A stretch of DNA of 64,000 bases from the NCBI GenBank assembly GCA_905199225.1, contig CAJKFS010000003.1:26782-90781 (forward strand). The letters run 5' to 3'. The notes beneath the pieces are model-generated. The model was not told where the DNA came from and made no database searches. It worked only from the letters and a program-made list of their open reading frames with translations. Source of the DNA: an uncultured Collinsella sp. Its GTDB lineage: Bacteria; Actinomycetota; Coriobacteriia; Coriobacteriales; Coriobacteriaceae. The position numbers and the translations under genes were made by a program. Shown piece after piece: positions 24,032 through 31,436 of this stretch (its first letter is position 1; every line of letters begins with the position of its first letter).

Positions 24032-25495
24032 TTACGCCGGAAGCATGCCGGAGATGGCGGTAATGACCAAGCCAAACACGACCATAAAGATGAAGAACTT
24101 CCAGATGGTCTTCCACCATTGGCCAAACGAGATCTTTGCCACGGCAAGGCCCGCCACCGTCATGCCCGCCACGGGGCTGATGGTGTTGATGGTCTGGTTG
24201 GCAAACTGGAGCGCGGTGACGGCCGCCTCGGGATTGAGGCCCATGAGCTCGGTCAGGGGGCCCATAACGGGCATGGTGAGCGCCGCCAGGCCAGAACTCG
24301 AGGGAACCAGCAAAGAGAGCAGGCCAAGGACGATATACATAAACGTGGTGTAGACGGCGGCGGGTGCACCGGCAAGCGCGGTAGCGAGCGCCTGGAGGAT
24401 GGTGTCGATGATCATGCCGCCCTCGGCGATGACCAGAATACCGCGAGCGATACCGATAACGATGGCAGCGTACGCAAAGTCGGCGAGACCCTTAACGAAC
24501 TCCTCTGCGATCGTCTGCTGGTCAAGGCCGCCCAGGATACCGGCAAGCAAGCCCATGCCAAGGAACACGGCGGAAATCTCATTCATGTACCAGCCCTGGG
24601 TAACAAGACCCCAGACGATAATGCCCATACCGCAAGCAAAATCGATAAGCACGAGCTTCTGACGGATAGTGAACTCTTCCTCGATGGAGGCATCGGTCAC
24701 GGAAAACTCAATACGCTTGAGCTTATCGTCCTCGTACACAATGGACGACTCGGGGTTTTTCTTGACGCGCATGGCGTAGCGCATGGCCCATGCGATACCG
24801 ACGGCAGTGAAGATGACCCAAGAAACGGCGCGCAGCCACAGTTGTGGATTGCCCTCGATGCCAATGATGCCTTGGGCGATCAAAACATTAAACGGGTCGA
24901 TGGTCGAAGCACAATATCCCAGGTTAGGACCAAGGAAGCAGATGATGAATGCCGTCATCGAGTCATAACCGATACCCATCATGATGGGAATGAAGATGGC
25001 ATAGAACGGCAGGGCTTCCTCAGACATACCAAACGTAGTGCCGCAAATGGACAGCAACGTCATCGTGATGGGAATGATGAGGATGTCCTTGTTCTTGAGC
25101 TTTTTAATCACACGGCTCATGCCGGCATTCAAAGCGTTGGTCTTGGTGATGATTGCGAACGATCCGCCAATCAATAAGACGAACGCAACGACGTCGGCAG
25201 CCTCCTGGATGCCCTTAGTGGGCGCTTGCAGGACCGCGAAGATATCCTGGCCCAGATTGATGGTCTCGCCGGTCTCGGAATCGGTGTAGTTCTTATCGAC
25301 CTGTTCATAGGTTCCAGCAACGGCGACTTCACGCTCGCCCGCTGCTGTCGAAATCGTTTTGCGCTGATACTGACCAGAGGGAACGATCCAAGTCAGGACC
25401 GCAAAGACAACGATCAGCAAGAACATGATCGTATAGACATGCGGTAATTTGAACTTAAAACGTCTGTTTGTCTTCTTCGCCTTCGTATCTGACAT
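24032..25495 (-). CDS. YfcC-family membrane transporter
   Basis: A 487-residue membrane protein of the YfcC (ion transporter superfamily) type. It has about 12 hydrophobic helices, a basic cytoplasmic start (KKTNRRFKFKLPHVYTIMF), and an extracytoplasmic loop after WIVPSGQYQRK typical of the family. FLLIGGSFAIITKTNALNAG and SSSGLAALTMPVMGPLTELM are recognisable core segments. Family members carry basic amino acids or dicarboxylates. Here it is the only transporter in the Amadori-type cluster and probably imports its substrate in place of FrlA. AGGAGG-like GGAGG precedes the ATG at 25495. Confidence 0.82.
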   Translation of the reverse strand: MSDTKAKKTNRRFKFKLPHVYTIMFLLIVVFAVLTWIVPSGQYQRKTISTAAGEREVAVAGTYEQVDKNYTDSETGETINLGQDIFAVLQAPTKGIQEAADVVAFVLLIGGSFAIITKTNALNAGMSRVIKKLKNKDILIIPITMTLLSICGTTFGMSEEALPFYAIFIPIMMGIGYDSMTAFIICFLGPNLGYCASTIDPFNVLIAQGIIGIEGNPQLWLRAVSWVIFTAVGIAWAMRYAMRVKKNPESSIVYEDDKLKRIEFSVTDASIEEEFTIRQKLVLIDFACGMGIIVWGLVTQGWYMNEISAVFLGMGLLAGILGGLDQQTIAEEFVKGLADFAYAAIVIGIARGILVIAEGGMIIDTILQALATALAGAPAAVYTTFMYIVLGLLSLLVPSSSGLAALTMPVMGPLTELMGLNPEAAVTALQFANQTINTISPVAGMTVAGLAVAKISFGQWWKTIWKFFIFMVVFGLVITAISGMLPA

Positions 25496-25537
25496 AGATA
25501 CCTCCAAAGAACTCGAGACTGCATCGCATCTCGCTTC

Positions 25538-25560
25538 AACGTTTGCACAATGCAAACGTT
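25538..25560. promoter_or_regulatory. Perfect palindromic operator upstream of the YfcC gene
   Basis: AACGTTTGCA and TGCAAACGTT flank a CAA spacer, giving ten-base perfect arms. On the minus strand a possible promoter TTGATG-17-TAATCT (25575-25603) lies just upstream, so the palindrome would sit at the transcript start, a roadblock position. The cluster's GntR protein or another repressor is the likely binder. Confidence 0.55.
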
Positions 25561-25666
25561 CTATGACGTCCCATAGATTACCAGCAGCTTTTTCCTTCAT
25601 CAAGATAATTTCAAACTGATTGCCGCAACGCGGTTGAACGGTTGTGTTCGCGCCGTGAACGGTATG

Positions 25667-25703
25667 GAAACGCCCGGTGAGATGATCCACCGGGCGTTTC
25701 CAT
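25667..25703 (-). terminator. Hairpin after the GntR gene
   Basis: GGAAACGCCCGGTG pairs with CACCGGGCGTTTCC around eight bases, just downstream of the GntR stop. There is no long U-run, so it may act as a weak terminator or mRNA-stabilising end. Confidence 0.5.
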
Positions 25704-25713
25704 TCGCAATGTC

Positions 25714-26457
25714 CTAGATGTCAAAAACGTAGCGAGACCCAACGATCCGCTGACGACCGATGATAAACGGCCGTCGCTGCTCATCGAAAAAGAAGGCTTC
25801 CATATAAAACAAGGGTTCGCCAACGGGAACTGCCAACAGCCGAGCGACCTCGGGCGACGCGCACGCGATCTCGAGCGTGCACGGGTCGGTAAACGCGGGC
25901 GTGCGGCCCGTCCGGTTGCGCACGAACTCAAAAATGGATTGGTTAGATAGAGGTGCCGTTGATAGATAGGCGTTGTCCTCGTAAACGTATATGTTGTTCT
26001 CGAGCATGACAGGGACGCCATCGGCAGTGCGCACGCGCTCAACGCAAATCAAGTCAGTTCCAACGGGAACACCAAAGAACTGTGCTTCGGTGGAATCCGC
26101 CGGCAGTATCTTTCTCGAAATGACACACGCCCCCGGTTCCATTCCGTTAACGCGGCATGCGTCCGAAAAACTCTGGACGTCATCCTTCTGGCGAATCTTG
26201 CGCTTGAGCTTGGGGGCATTGACAAACGTGCCTTTCCCCTGTCGCTTCGTTAGATAGCCCTGCTGGACGAGCTCCTCAATAGCGCGTCGCACGGTAACGC
26301 GGCCAACTTTATAGCTCTCAGCCAATTCGAATTCGTTGGGTATCCGCGCGCCTGCCTTGTAGGCGCCGGAGTTGATTTCGTTTTTAATGATATCAATGAC
26401 CTGTTGGTACAGCGGTATCGCTGCTTTACCGTCAGTTGGCCCTTCAGTCGGTGGCAT
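25714..26457 (-). CDS. GntR-family (HutC/UTRA) transcriptional regulator
   Basis: A 247-residue regulator. The winged helix-turn-helix is in residues 15-80, with VGRVTVRRAIEELVQQGYLT and KGTFV. The rest is a UTRA ligand domain with QFFGVPVGTDLICVERVR and PLFYMEAFFF. Several UTRA regulators (FrlR among them) sense the phosphosugar made by the operon they control. It lies directly upstream of, and on the same strand as, the fructoselysine-type cluster, so it is the likely local repressor. GGGAGAGG precedes the ATG. Confidence 0.85.
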   Translation of the reverse strand: MPPTEGPTDGKAAIPLYQQVIDIIKNEINSGAYKAGARIPNEFELAESYKVGRVTVRRAIEELVQQGYLTKRQGKGTFVNAPKLKRKIRQKDDVQSFSDACRVNGMEPGACVISRKILPADSTEAQFFGVPVGTDLICVERVRTADGVPVMLENNIYVYEDNAYLSTAPLSNQSIFEFVRNRTGRTPAFTDPCTLEIACASPEVARLLAVPVGEPLFYMEAFFFDEQRRPFIIGRQRIVGSRYVFDI

Positions 26458-26480
26458 ATACCCTCTCCCAGCACAATTAA

Positions 26481-26524
26481 TTCTAAAACGGGCTTAAGGG
26501 CATTCAACAAGCCCTTAAGCCCGC
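26481..26524 (-). terminator. Intrinsic terminator of the HAD gene at 26608
   Basis: CGGGCTTAAGGGC and GCCCTTAAGCCCG form a perfect 13-bp stem around nine bases; the minus strand continues with UUUUAG. It insulates the GntR gene from the upstream HAD gene. Confidence 0.85.
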
Positions 26525-26607
26525 ATTAGCTTAAAGTATGCTAGGTGTCGCACCAAAATGTTGGCTATTTACTCATCAGACCCGAAAAACGCGCAACTAC
26601 CGCGCTC

Positions 26608-27267
26608 CTAAGAAAGCGTGAGCAGTTCCGGCAGCTGGTCGATGATCTTGTCCGCGGCATCCTGGCTAAAGCCAAAGCGCTCCTCGCGCTTGGCAATGAC
26701 TGTCAGGCCGGCTCGCTTGCCGGCGGTGATGCCAGGCACCGAATCCTCAACGCAGCAGCAGCGATTCGCGGGCAGCCCCAGCAGATCCAGCGCATGCAGG
26801 TAGATGTCGGGCTCGGGCTTGCTCTCCTTAAACTGCTCGCCGCTCACCACATGCTCAAAGGCATCCGACAACCCGCACGCATCGAGCACTTCCTCGATGC
26901 TATCCATGGGAGACGAGCTGGCAAGCGCCACGCGAACGCCGCGGCGCGGCAGCTCTCGAATCGTATCCACGGCGCCTGGGTTAATCAAAGCCTGATAGTC
27001 GCGCGGACGCTTATGAGCCCACTCGTCCCAACGGGTCAACGCTTCCTCGCCAGTTAAATGCCCCTTACCGGCGCGCTCAAACCAATCGACCAGCATACGC
27101 AGGAAGAACTGATGCGAAGTGCCGACCTGCCCATTTAACTCCTCTTGAGTCAGATTAAGCCCAAGCTCCTTGGCAAACGCGGCGGTCTCGCCCAGGTAGT
27201 AATACTCGGTATCGACAATCACGCCGTCCATGTCAAAGATAACGGCGTCGAACGGAAATGCGGACAC
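26608..27267 (-). CDS. HAD-IA family phosphatase (beta-phosphoglucomutase-like)
   Basis: A 219-residue haloacid dehalogenase-fold enzyme. FDAVIFDMDGVIVDTEYYYL carries the nucleophile Asp and acid/base Asp, VRVALASSSPMDS is motif II, the Lys of KESKPEPDIYL motif III and CCCVEDSVPGITAGKRAG motif IV. It is a phosphatase or phosphoglucomutase-type enzyme for small sugar phosphates. A GTG start at 27267, five bases after GGGAGG, is chosen; the next upstream ATG falls in a terminator hairpin. The gene is independent of the GntR cluster. Confidence 0.82.
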   Translation of the reverse strand: MSAFPFDAVIFDMDGVIVDTEYYYLGETAAFAKELGLNLTQEELNGQVGTSHQFFLRMLVDWFERAGKGHLTGEEALTRWDEWAHKRPRDYQALINPGAVDTIRELPRRGVRVALASSSPMDSIEEVLDACGLSDAFEHVVSGEQFKESKPEPDIYLHALDLLGLPANRCCCVEDSVPGITAGKRAGLTVIAKREERFGFSQDAADKIIDQLPELLTLS

Positions 27268-27281
27268 GGCACCCTCCCTAA

Positions 27282-27308
27282 CAAAAGGGCGCCCGCAAGC
27301 GGACGCCC
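27282..27308 (-). terminator. Intrinsic terminator after the Cof-type HAD gene
   Basis: GGGCGCCCGC and GCGGACGCCC (one mismatch) form a tight stem with an AAG-type loop; on the minus strand UUUUGUU follows. Confidence 0.75.
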
Positions 27309-27330
27309 GAGCCATGCACTATCGGCGATT

Positions 27331-28173
27331 CTAACCCAGCAGCTTATCCAGCGCCACTGCAATGCCGTCTTCGTTATTATTGGCGGTCACCATCTGGGCC
27401 ACAGCCTTGACCTCGTCGACGGCGTTACCCATGGCAACACCGGTACCCGCCCACTCAATCATAGACTTGTCATTCTGGCCGTCGCCAAACGAGACGACCT
27501 CGCTGGCATCGATGCCGAGCTTGGGCAGGGCACCCTCGAGCGCGCGGGCCTTGTCGATACCGGGCGCCGTGTACTCAAAGTACCAGTCGGCCGTAAACAT
27601 GCCCGAAAGCGTCTGCTTAAAGGGCGCATACATCTCCTCGTAATGCGCCTGCAGGTATGCCGGATCGCCCGCCGTCAGCAGCTTGTCCACGGGATAAGCA
27701 TCAGCAACCTCATGCAGGCTCTCCACCTCGCGAATCTTAAGATCGCACGCGTCGCGCTCATACTTGACGATATTCTTCTGCGAGCCGTCAGGCAGCGTGA
27801 TCATGCAATGGTACGAGTCCTCGACGTGCAGATCGCGACCGAGCGAAATCATAGGGATCACGTCAAAATTACGCAGATGATCAATCAGACGGTGCAGTTC
27901 GTCAGCCGGCATGGCCTGGTCAAAAAGGACCTCATCGGTCTGAGCGTCGACCACATGCGCGCCATTGAAAGCGACTAGCAGACCGTCATGGTTTTGGAGG
28001 TCGAGCTCCTGTGCCAAGGCGTGCAGCCCCCATGCGGGACGGCCCGAAGCCAAAATGAGCTTAATACCCGATTCCTGCGCCGCGAGCAGCTTCTCGCGCG
28101 TACGCGGGCTAATCACTTTCTGATCGTTGGTGAGCGTACCGTCGATATCCATCGCGATGGCTTTGATTGCCAT
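27331..28173 (-). CDS. Cof-type HAD-IIB phosphatase
   Basis: A 280-residue phosphatase. IKAIAMDIDGTLTNDQKVIS is motif I with the two Asp residues, ILASGRPAWGLHAL motif II, and VVSFGDGQNDKSMIEWAGTG motif IV. The large type IIB cap lies between. Such proteins dephosphorylate sugar phosphates, nucleotides or flavin/pyridoxal phosphates. The ATG at 28173 follows GGGAGG. It has its own terminator and no obvious pathway partner. Confidence 0.85.
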   Translation of the reverse strand: MAIKAIAMDIDGTLTNDQKVISPRTREKLLAAQESGIKLILASGRPAWGLHALAQELDLQNHDGLLVAFNGAHVVDAQTDEVLFDQAMPADELHRLIDHLRNFDVIPMISLGRDLHVEDSYHCMITLPDGSQKNIVKYERDACDLKIREVESLHEVADAYPVDKLLTAGDPAYLQAHYEEMYAPFKQTLSGMFTADWYFEYTAPGIDKARALEGALPKLGIDASEVVSFGDGQNDKSMIEWAGTGVAMGNAVDEVKAVAQMVTANNNEDGIAVALDKLLG

Positions 28174-28322
28174 ATATGCCTCCCTGTCATTGAACAACCT
28201 TGTCTGAGCCATCATACAGAACACCCATCGCGACTCCGTTTACAACGGGCAAAAAGTCATGTTGTCTCGAACATGAACAGCGTGTGGTCGTGAAGCTTTA
28301 TCGCTCAGGTCAAATACGTCTG

Positions 28323-28997
28323 CTAGCGACGCTCATCCGTCGGTGCGCCCTCGACGATCGCGATGCCCGCCGATGCACCTAACGCGCTGGCGCCGGCCTC
28401 GATGAATGCGCAGGCCTCTTCGTAATTATGGATACCGCCCGCCGCCTTGATTGCCACGGCATCGCCGAGCACCTCGTGCATCAGCCGCACGTCCTCGAGC
28501 TTAGCACCGCCAAAGCTTCTGCCGGTCGATGTCTTAAGGAATCCCGGCTTGGCCTCCAGCGCGATCTCGCATACACGGCGCTTGGCGGCGTCGTCGCCGT
28601 CCAGCTTGCACATCTCGACGATTACCTTGTCAGTGATGCCATGCGCGCGACAAAAATCAGCAATGGTAGTCATCTCGCGCTCGATGGCATCAAAATCGCG
28701 GTTCTCGATCGACCTCTGATTCAAAACGTAGTCAATCTCGGTAAAGCCACACGCAGCGTATTCCTCAAACCTCGCAAGCTTCTCCTCGAGCGCCATAGTG
28801 CCCTGGGGAAAGTCGATAGCGCCGGCAAGGATGATGTCAGAGTCCTCGAGCATGGCGCGGCCCGTCTCGTACTCCTGCAGGTTCGCAAATACGCAGCGAA
28901 AGTTGTACTTTAACGCCTTCTCGACATATTGCTCAAACGTGTCCTCGGGGGCATCGATATAGTCGATGTATTTGTTGATGGGTTTGGCAAGCGTCAT
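28323..28997 (-). CDS. deoC: Deoxyribose-phosphate aldolase
   Basis: A 224-residue class I aldolase that cleaves 2-deoxyribose 5-phosphate to glyceraldehyde 3-phosphate and acetaldehyde in nucleoside salvage. The Schiff-base Lys is in GFLKTSTGRSFGGA (about residue 152), a proton-relay Lys in VIVEMCKLDGDD, and VAIKAAGGIHNYEEACAFI is the C-terminal phosphate-binding part. No other deo gene is adjacent. AGGAGG lies before the ATG. Confidence 0.9.
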   Translation of the reverse strand: MTLAKPINKYIDYIDAPEDTFEQYVEKALKYNFRCVFANLQEYETGRAMLEDSDIILAGAIDFPQGTMALEEKLARFEEYAACGFTEIDYVLNQRSIENRDFDAIEREMTTIADFCRAHGITDKVIVEMCKLDGDDAAKRRVCEIALEAKPGFLKTSTGRSFGGAKLEDVRLMHEVLGDAVAIKAAGGIHNYEEACAFIEAGASALGASAGIAIVEGAPTDERR

Positions 28998-29240
28998 GCT
29001 GGGCCTCCTTGTTCAGGACTGACAACCGATTCGTGGTTTCACGCGAAAAACCACGTTCAATGTACGCCCGGCATGCAAGGACAGCGTCCGCATTCCGACA
29101 AGTGGTATGAAATTAGCTTTAAACGTATATTTACAGACAGCGAATGGCACCGCACGCGGATGCCGACAGCAAGACATCCCCCTCCTCAATACACCCTCAT
29201 GCCCCTTTACTGTTTGCGACCAGAAATGATGAGCTGCACA

Positions 29241-29276
29241 ACGTCGTTAGCGGTCGAATTCGACCTCTGACGACGT
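29241..29276. repeat. 36-base near-perfect palindrome
   Basis: ACGTCGTTAGCGGTCGAA is followed directly by its reverse complement with two mismatches, centred on GAATTC. Weaker pairing (CCAGA...GATG) extends both arms by about 20 bases. An AAAGGGGCAT tag, seen also in repeat family B, lies shortly upstream on the other strand. Confidence 0.55.
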
Positions 29277-29306
29277 CACGCGACCCATCGCATCTGGCCG
29301 ACAACA

Positions 29307-29344
29307 GAAAAGGGGCCCGTATCCCAAAGGATACGGGCCCCTTT
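29307..29344 (-). terminator. Duplicate of the pgi terminator
   Basis: GGGGCCCGTATCC and GGATACGGGCCCC form a perfect 13-bp stem; on the minus strand UUUUCUG follows. It closely matches the hairpin after pgi at 32808-32842. Confidence 0.75.
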
Positions 29345-29374
29345 CGGCCATGACCTATCTCAGCAGCAAAGACC

Positions 29375-29402
29375 ACTTGCGGTGAGCGCGGTAGAACTCG
29401 AT
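29375..29402 (-). pseudogene. Fragment of the pgi 3-prime end (possible attachment site)
   Basis: These 28 bases match the last codons of pgi at 32877-32904 in 27 positions. On the minus strand they read IEFYRAHRK, where pgi ends IEFYRAHCK, but the stop codon has become TGG. The pgi-type terminator follows. The copy marks the left end of the island that lies between it and intact pgi. Confidence 0.65.
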
Positions 29403-29865
29403 CGCACCATCTTATCCGAGCCGGGGCACGTTCGCATAGCGTGGCGCGTGACGGTTGCAAAACCACCCCATTTGAAACAAAGGCAAAAAAGTACTTGCAA
29501 AGACGCGTTCCGACATATAAGTTGATAAAAGACCGCCGTTGCGGTTTTAAGTAGATCGAGCATATGAAGTTTGAGTTTTAGCGTGTAAGAGAAGGAAGAT
29601 CGGCAAAGTACAACCCCAAACGTAATGACAACTTAATGAGGTAACTGCCACATGTGAGGCACCTAGGGCATTGCTGTCTCGATTTTGAGCACGATGCCTT
29701 CCGCCTTGCATGGGCCGTTCCATCCCGCCCCTGCAGCAACTGTCTCACGGGCTCATTGAAAACCGCATAGCACCCCAACGTCAGCACATCACCCACGGCA
29801 AGCACATCACTCACGACAACCAACACATCAACAAACAGCACGAACATCAACCGATTGGAGAAGCT

Positions 29866-30372
29866 ATGACAAACCACCACGCTGAAGACGGCGATAAGAA
29901 AAGCATTCTGGATGCCCGCATTGAGCGAGCATATGCAAACGAATATGACGCCGCCTTTGCCGCCGCGACCATAAAGAACTACGCGTCGCTACCGCTCGCG
30001 ACGATCTTGGCCGACCACCCTCAACTGCTGAAGCGCTGCACAAAGATCATGGGCGACCCCGACATTCGCAAGCTGACAGACCCCTATGCCCCAAAACGCG
30101 ACAACGATTCGTACGTTCTTACCGTAGGCTGCCTAGCCCATATGCTTACGGCGCTCGACACGAAACTCAAGCTCGAATGGGAACCCGACGAGCGTCATGA
30201 ACTCGAAAGTAAGCGGAACACCCTGCGCACCGCACTGTTCCTTCCGTTGGACGGCCTCAAGCGCTGCAACGTCGAGCTCAATACACAGGCGCGGCAAAAC
30301 CCGGGACCACGGGGCAGAAAACTCCAAGACCCCATGCGGCCATCGTCGACCGCAACCGATATAACCGCATGA
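29866..30372 (+). CDS. Island protein of unknown function (168 aa)
   Basis: No family is recognised. A 168-residue soluble protein with a helical N-terminal half (IERAYANEYDAAFAAATIKN, then LPLATILADHPQLLKRCTKI) and a conserved-looking middle VLTVGCLAHMLTALDTKLKL; the C-terminus is basic and Pro/Arg-rich. The ATG at 29866 follows TTGGAG. It overlaps the next gene by four bases (ATGA), so the two are coupled. It is the first gene of the ClpP-like/VirD4-like operon. Confidence 0.6.
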   Translation: MTNHHAEDGDKKSILDARIERAYANEYDAAFAAATIKNYASLPLATILADHPQLLKRCTKIMGDPDIRKLTDPYAPKRDNDSYVLTVGCLAHMLTALDTKLKLEWEPDERHELESKRNTLRTALFLPLDGLKRCNVELNTQARQNPGPRGRKLQDPMRPSSTATDITA

Positions 30373-30755
30373 CCGCGCACTTTTCTGCCGAGGGAGCAGC
30401 CATAAGGACGCTGATCGACCTGCTGTGCCTCCTGAGCATCAACGAGCTATTTGAGGGCTATCTCGCCCTTGTTCCCGCGACGGCACCCAAGTCGGTAGCA
30501 AAGATCATCGAGACCTGCAGACGCCAGTTTGAGCGCCATCGCAATGGAAGCGAGATGAACGCCAGCATCGCGCAGTACTACGCGGCTCATTACAAAAATG
30601 ACGGATGTGCCCCTGTCGAGCATCAGCTGCGGCTCGCCTACACCACGCCCGTCGCAACGCTCCATCGCTTTGGAGCCCTTGGCGCTTGCGAGCCGCACGA
30701 ACAGGCAGCCTGCCCCACAACCGAGCTCGATCTCAGGCTCGGACGAACCCTGTAG
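30369..30755 (+). CDS. Island protein of unknown function (128 aa)
   Basis: No family is recognised. A 128-residue, mostly helical protein (TLIDLLCLLSINELFEGYLA, then VAKIIETCRRQFERHRNGSE) with several Cys residues and a weakly ordered C-terminus. It starts within the stop of the preceding gene and ends 63 bases before the protease gene. Linkage suggests a component or accessory of the same island system. Confidence 0.55.
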   Translation: MTAHFSAEGAAIRTLIDLLCLLSINELFEGYLALVPATAPKSVAKIIETCRRQFERHRNGSEMNASIAQYYAAHYKNDGCAPVEHQLRLAYTTPVATLHRFGALGACEPHEQAACPTTELDLRLGRTL

Positions 30756-30818
30756 CCCGCCAGCCCCTCCGCGGGCAACAATCCTATTCCACAACACAAC
30801 CAACAGAAAGGAGTCCTC

Positions 30819-31436
30819 ATGGACACCAATCATTCCCCCATCATCAGCCCCCTCACCATGCGTGAATCCGCCCGAGGTATCACGCTCACCAGCATTTACG
30901 ATGAGATGCTCGCCCGTCGCGAGCTCTCCGTCATGGGAAACATCGAAACCCCGATGGCCCACGACCTATGCCAGCAGATCCGCCTGCTCGATGCCACCGA
31001 CCCCAGCCGCCCCATCACCATATTTGTCGCCAGCGCCGGCGGAAGCGTGCGATCGGGTCTTGCGATCTATGACGCCATGCGCCTCGCATCGTGCCCCATC
31101 CGCACCGTCTGCCTGGAATTCGCCGCGTCCATGGGCGCCGTGATTTTTATGGGCGGCGACGATCGCCGTATGGCGCCCCATGCAGAGCTCATGATTCACG
31201 ACCCGCTGATCCCCCAGGGGGCAGGCGGCTCGGCACTTGCGCTGCAGGAAACCAGCCGGCGTCTCATGCAGACCCGCAAGACCCTCACGCAAATCCTCTC
31301 GGACCGCAGCGGCCTCACGCCCAAGCGCATCCAGTCCCTCACTGCAAAAGACACCTACCTTTCGGCCGAGCGCGCCGTCGAGCTCGGCTTTGCCCACGAA
31401 ATCCTCTCGACCACCAAGGAGGTCGCCCATGTCTAA
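30819..31436 (+). CDS. ClpP-like serine protease (SDH/ClpP fold)
   Basis: A 205-residue protein with the ClpP fold. The oxyanion segment is FVASAGGSVRSGLAIYDAM, the nucleophile Ser104 is in FAASMGAVIF, His127 in LMIHDPL and Asp178 in TAKDTYLSAERA, so the catalytic triad is intact. It differs from housekeeping ClpP in surface segments and in lacking the usual N-terminal axial loop. Its gene overlaps the VirD4/TraG-like ATPase by eight bases and lies in a small island, so it probably works with that ATPase rather than with ClpX. AAAGGAG precedes the ATG. Confidence 0.82.
   Translation: MDTNHSPIISPLTMRESARGITLTSIYDEMLARRELSVMGNIETPMAHDLCQQIRLLDATDPSRPITIFVASAGGSVRSGLAIYDAMRLASCPIRTVCLEFAASMGAVIFMGGDDRRMAPHAELMIHDPLIPQGAGGSALALQETSRRLMQTRKTLTQILSDRSGLTPKRIQSLTAKDTYLSAERAVELGFAHEILSTTKEVAHV

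Larger units (their letters stand above)
28998..29865. other. 868-bp gene-poor stretch: hairpins, pgi remnant and repeats
   Basis: No convincing gene is present. In order it holds a small hairpin (GTGGTTT...AAACCAC near 29034), a near-perfect 36-base palindrome at 29241-29276, a copied pgi terminator and pgi 3-prime fragment (29307-29402), a short hairpin GACCGC-CGTT-GCGGTTTT near 29531, and short CACATCA-type direct repeats at about 29779-29850 just before the island operon. Confidence 0.6.

Noticed and set aside
29406..29560. Possible small RNA with a TTGCAA...TATAAG promoter and a GCGGTTTT hairpin
   Set aside because: The -35/-10 spacing is only 15 bases and the implied RNA would be about 30 bases long.
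29460..29600. Possible CRISPR repeat or tracrRNA-like sequence (GTTTTAAGTAGATCGAG region)
   Set aside because: Only one copy exists, with no spacers or cas genes, so it does not support a CRISPR locus.
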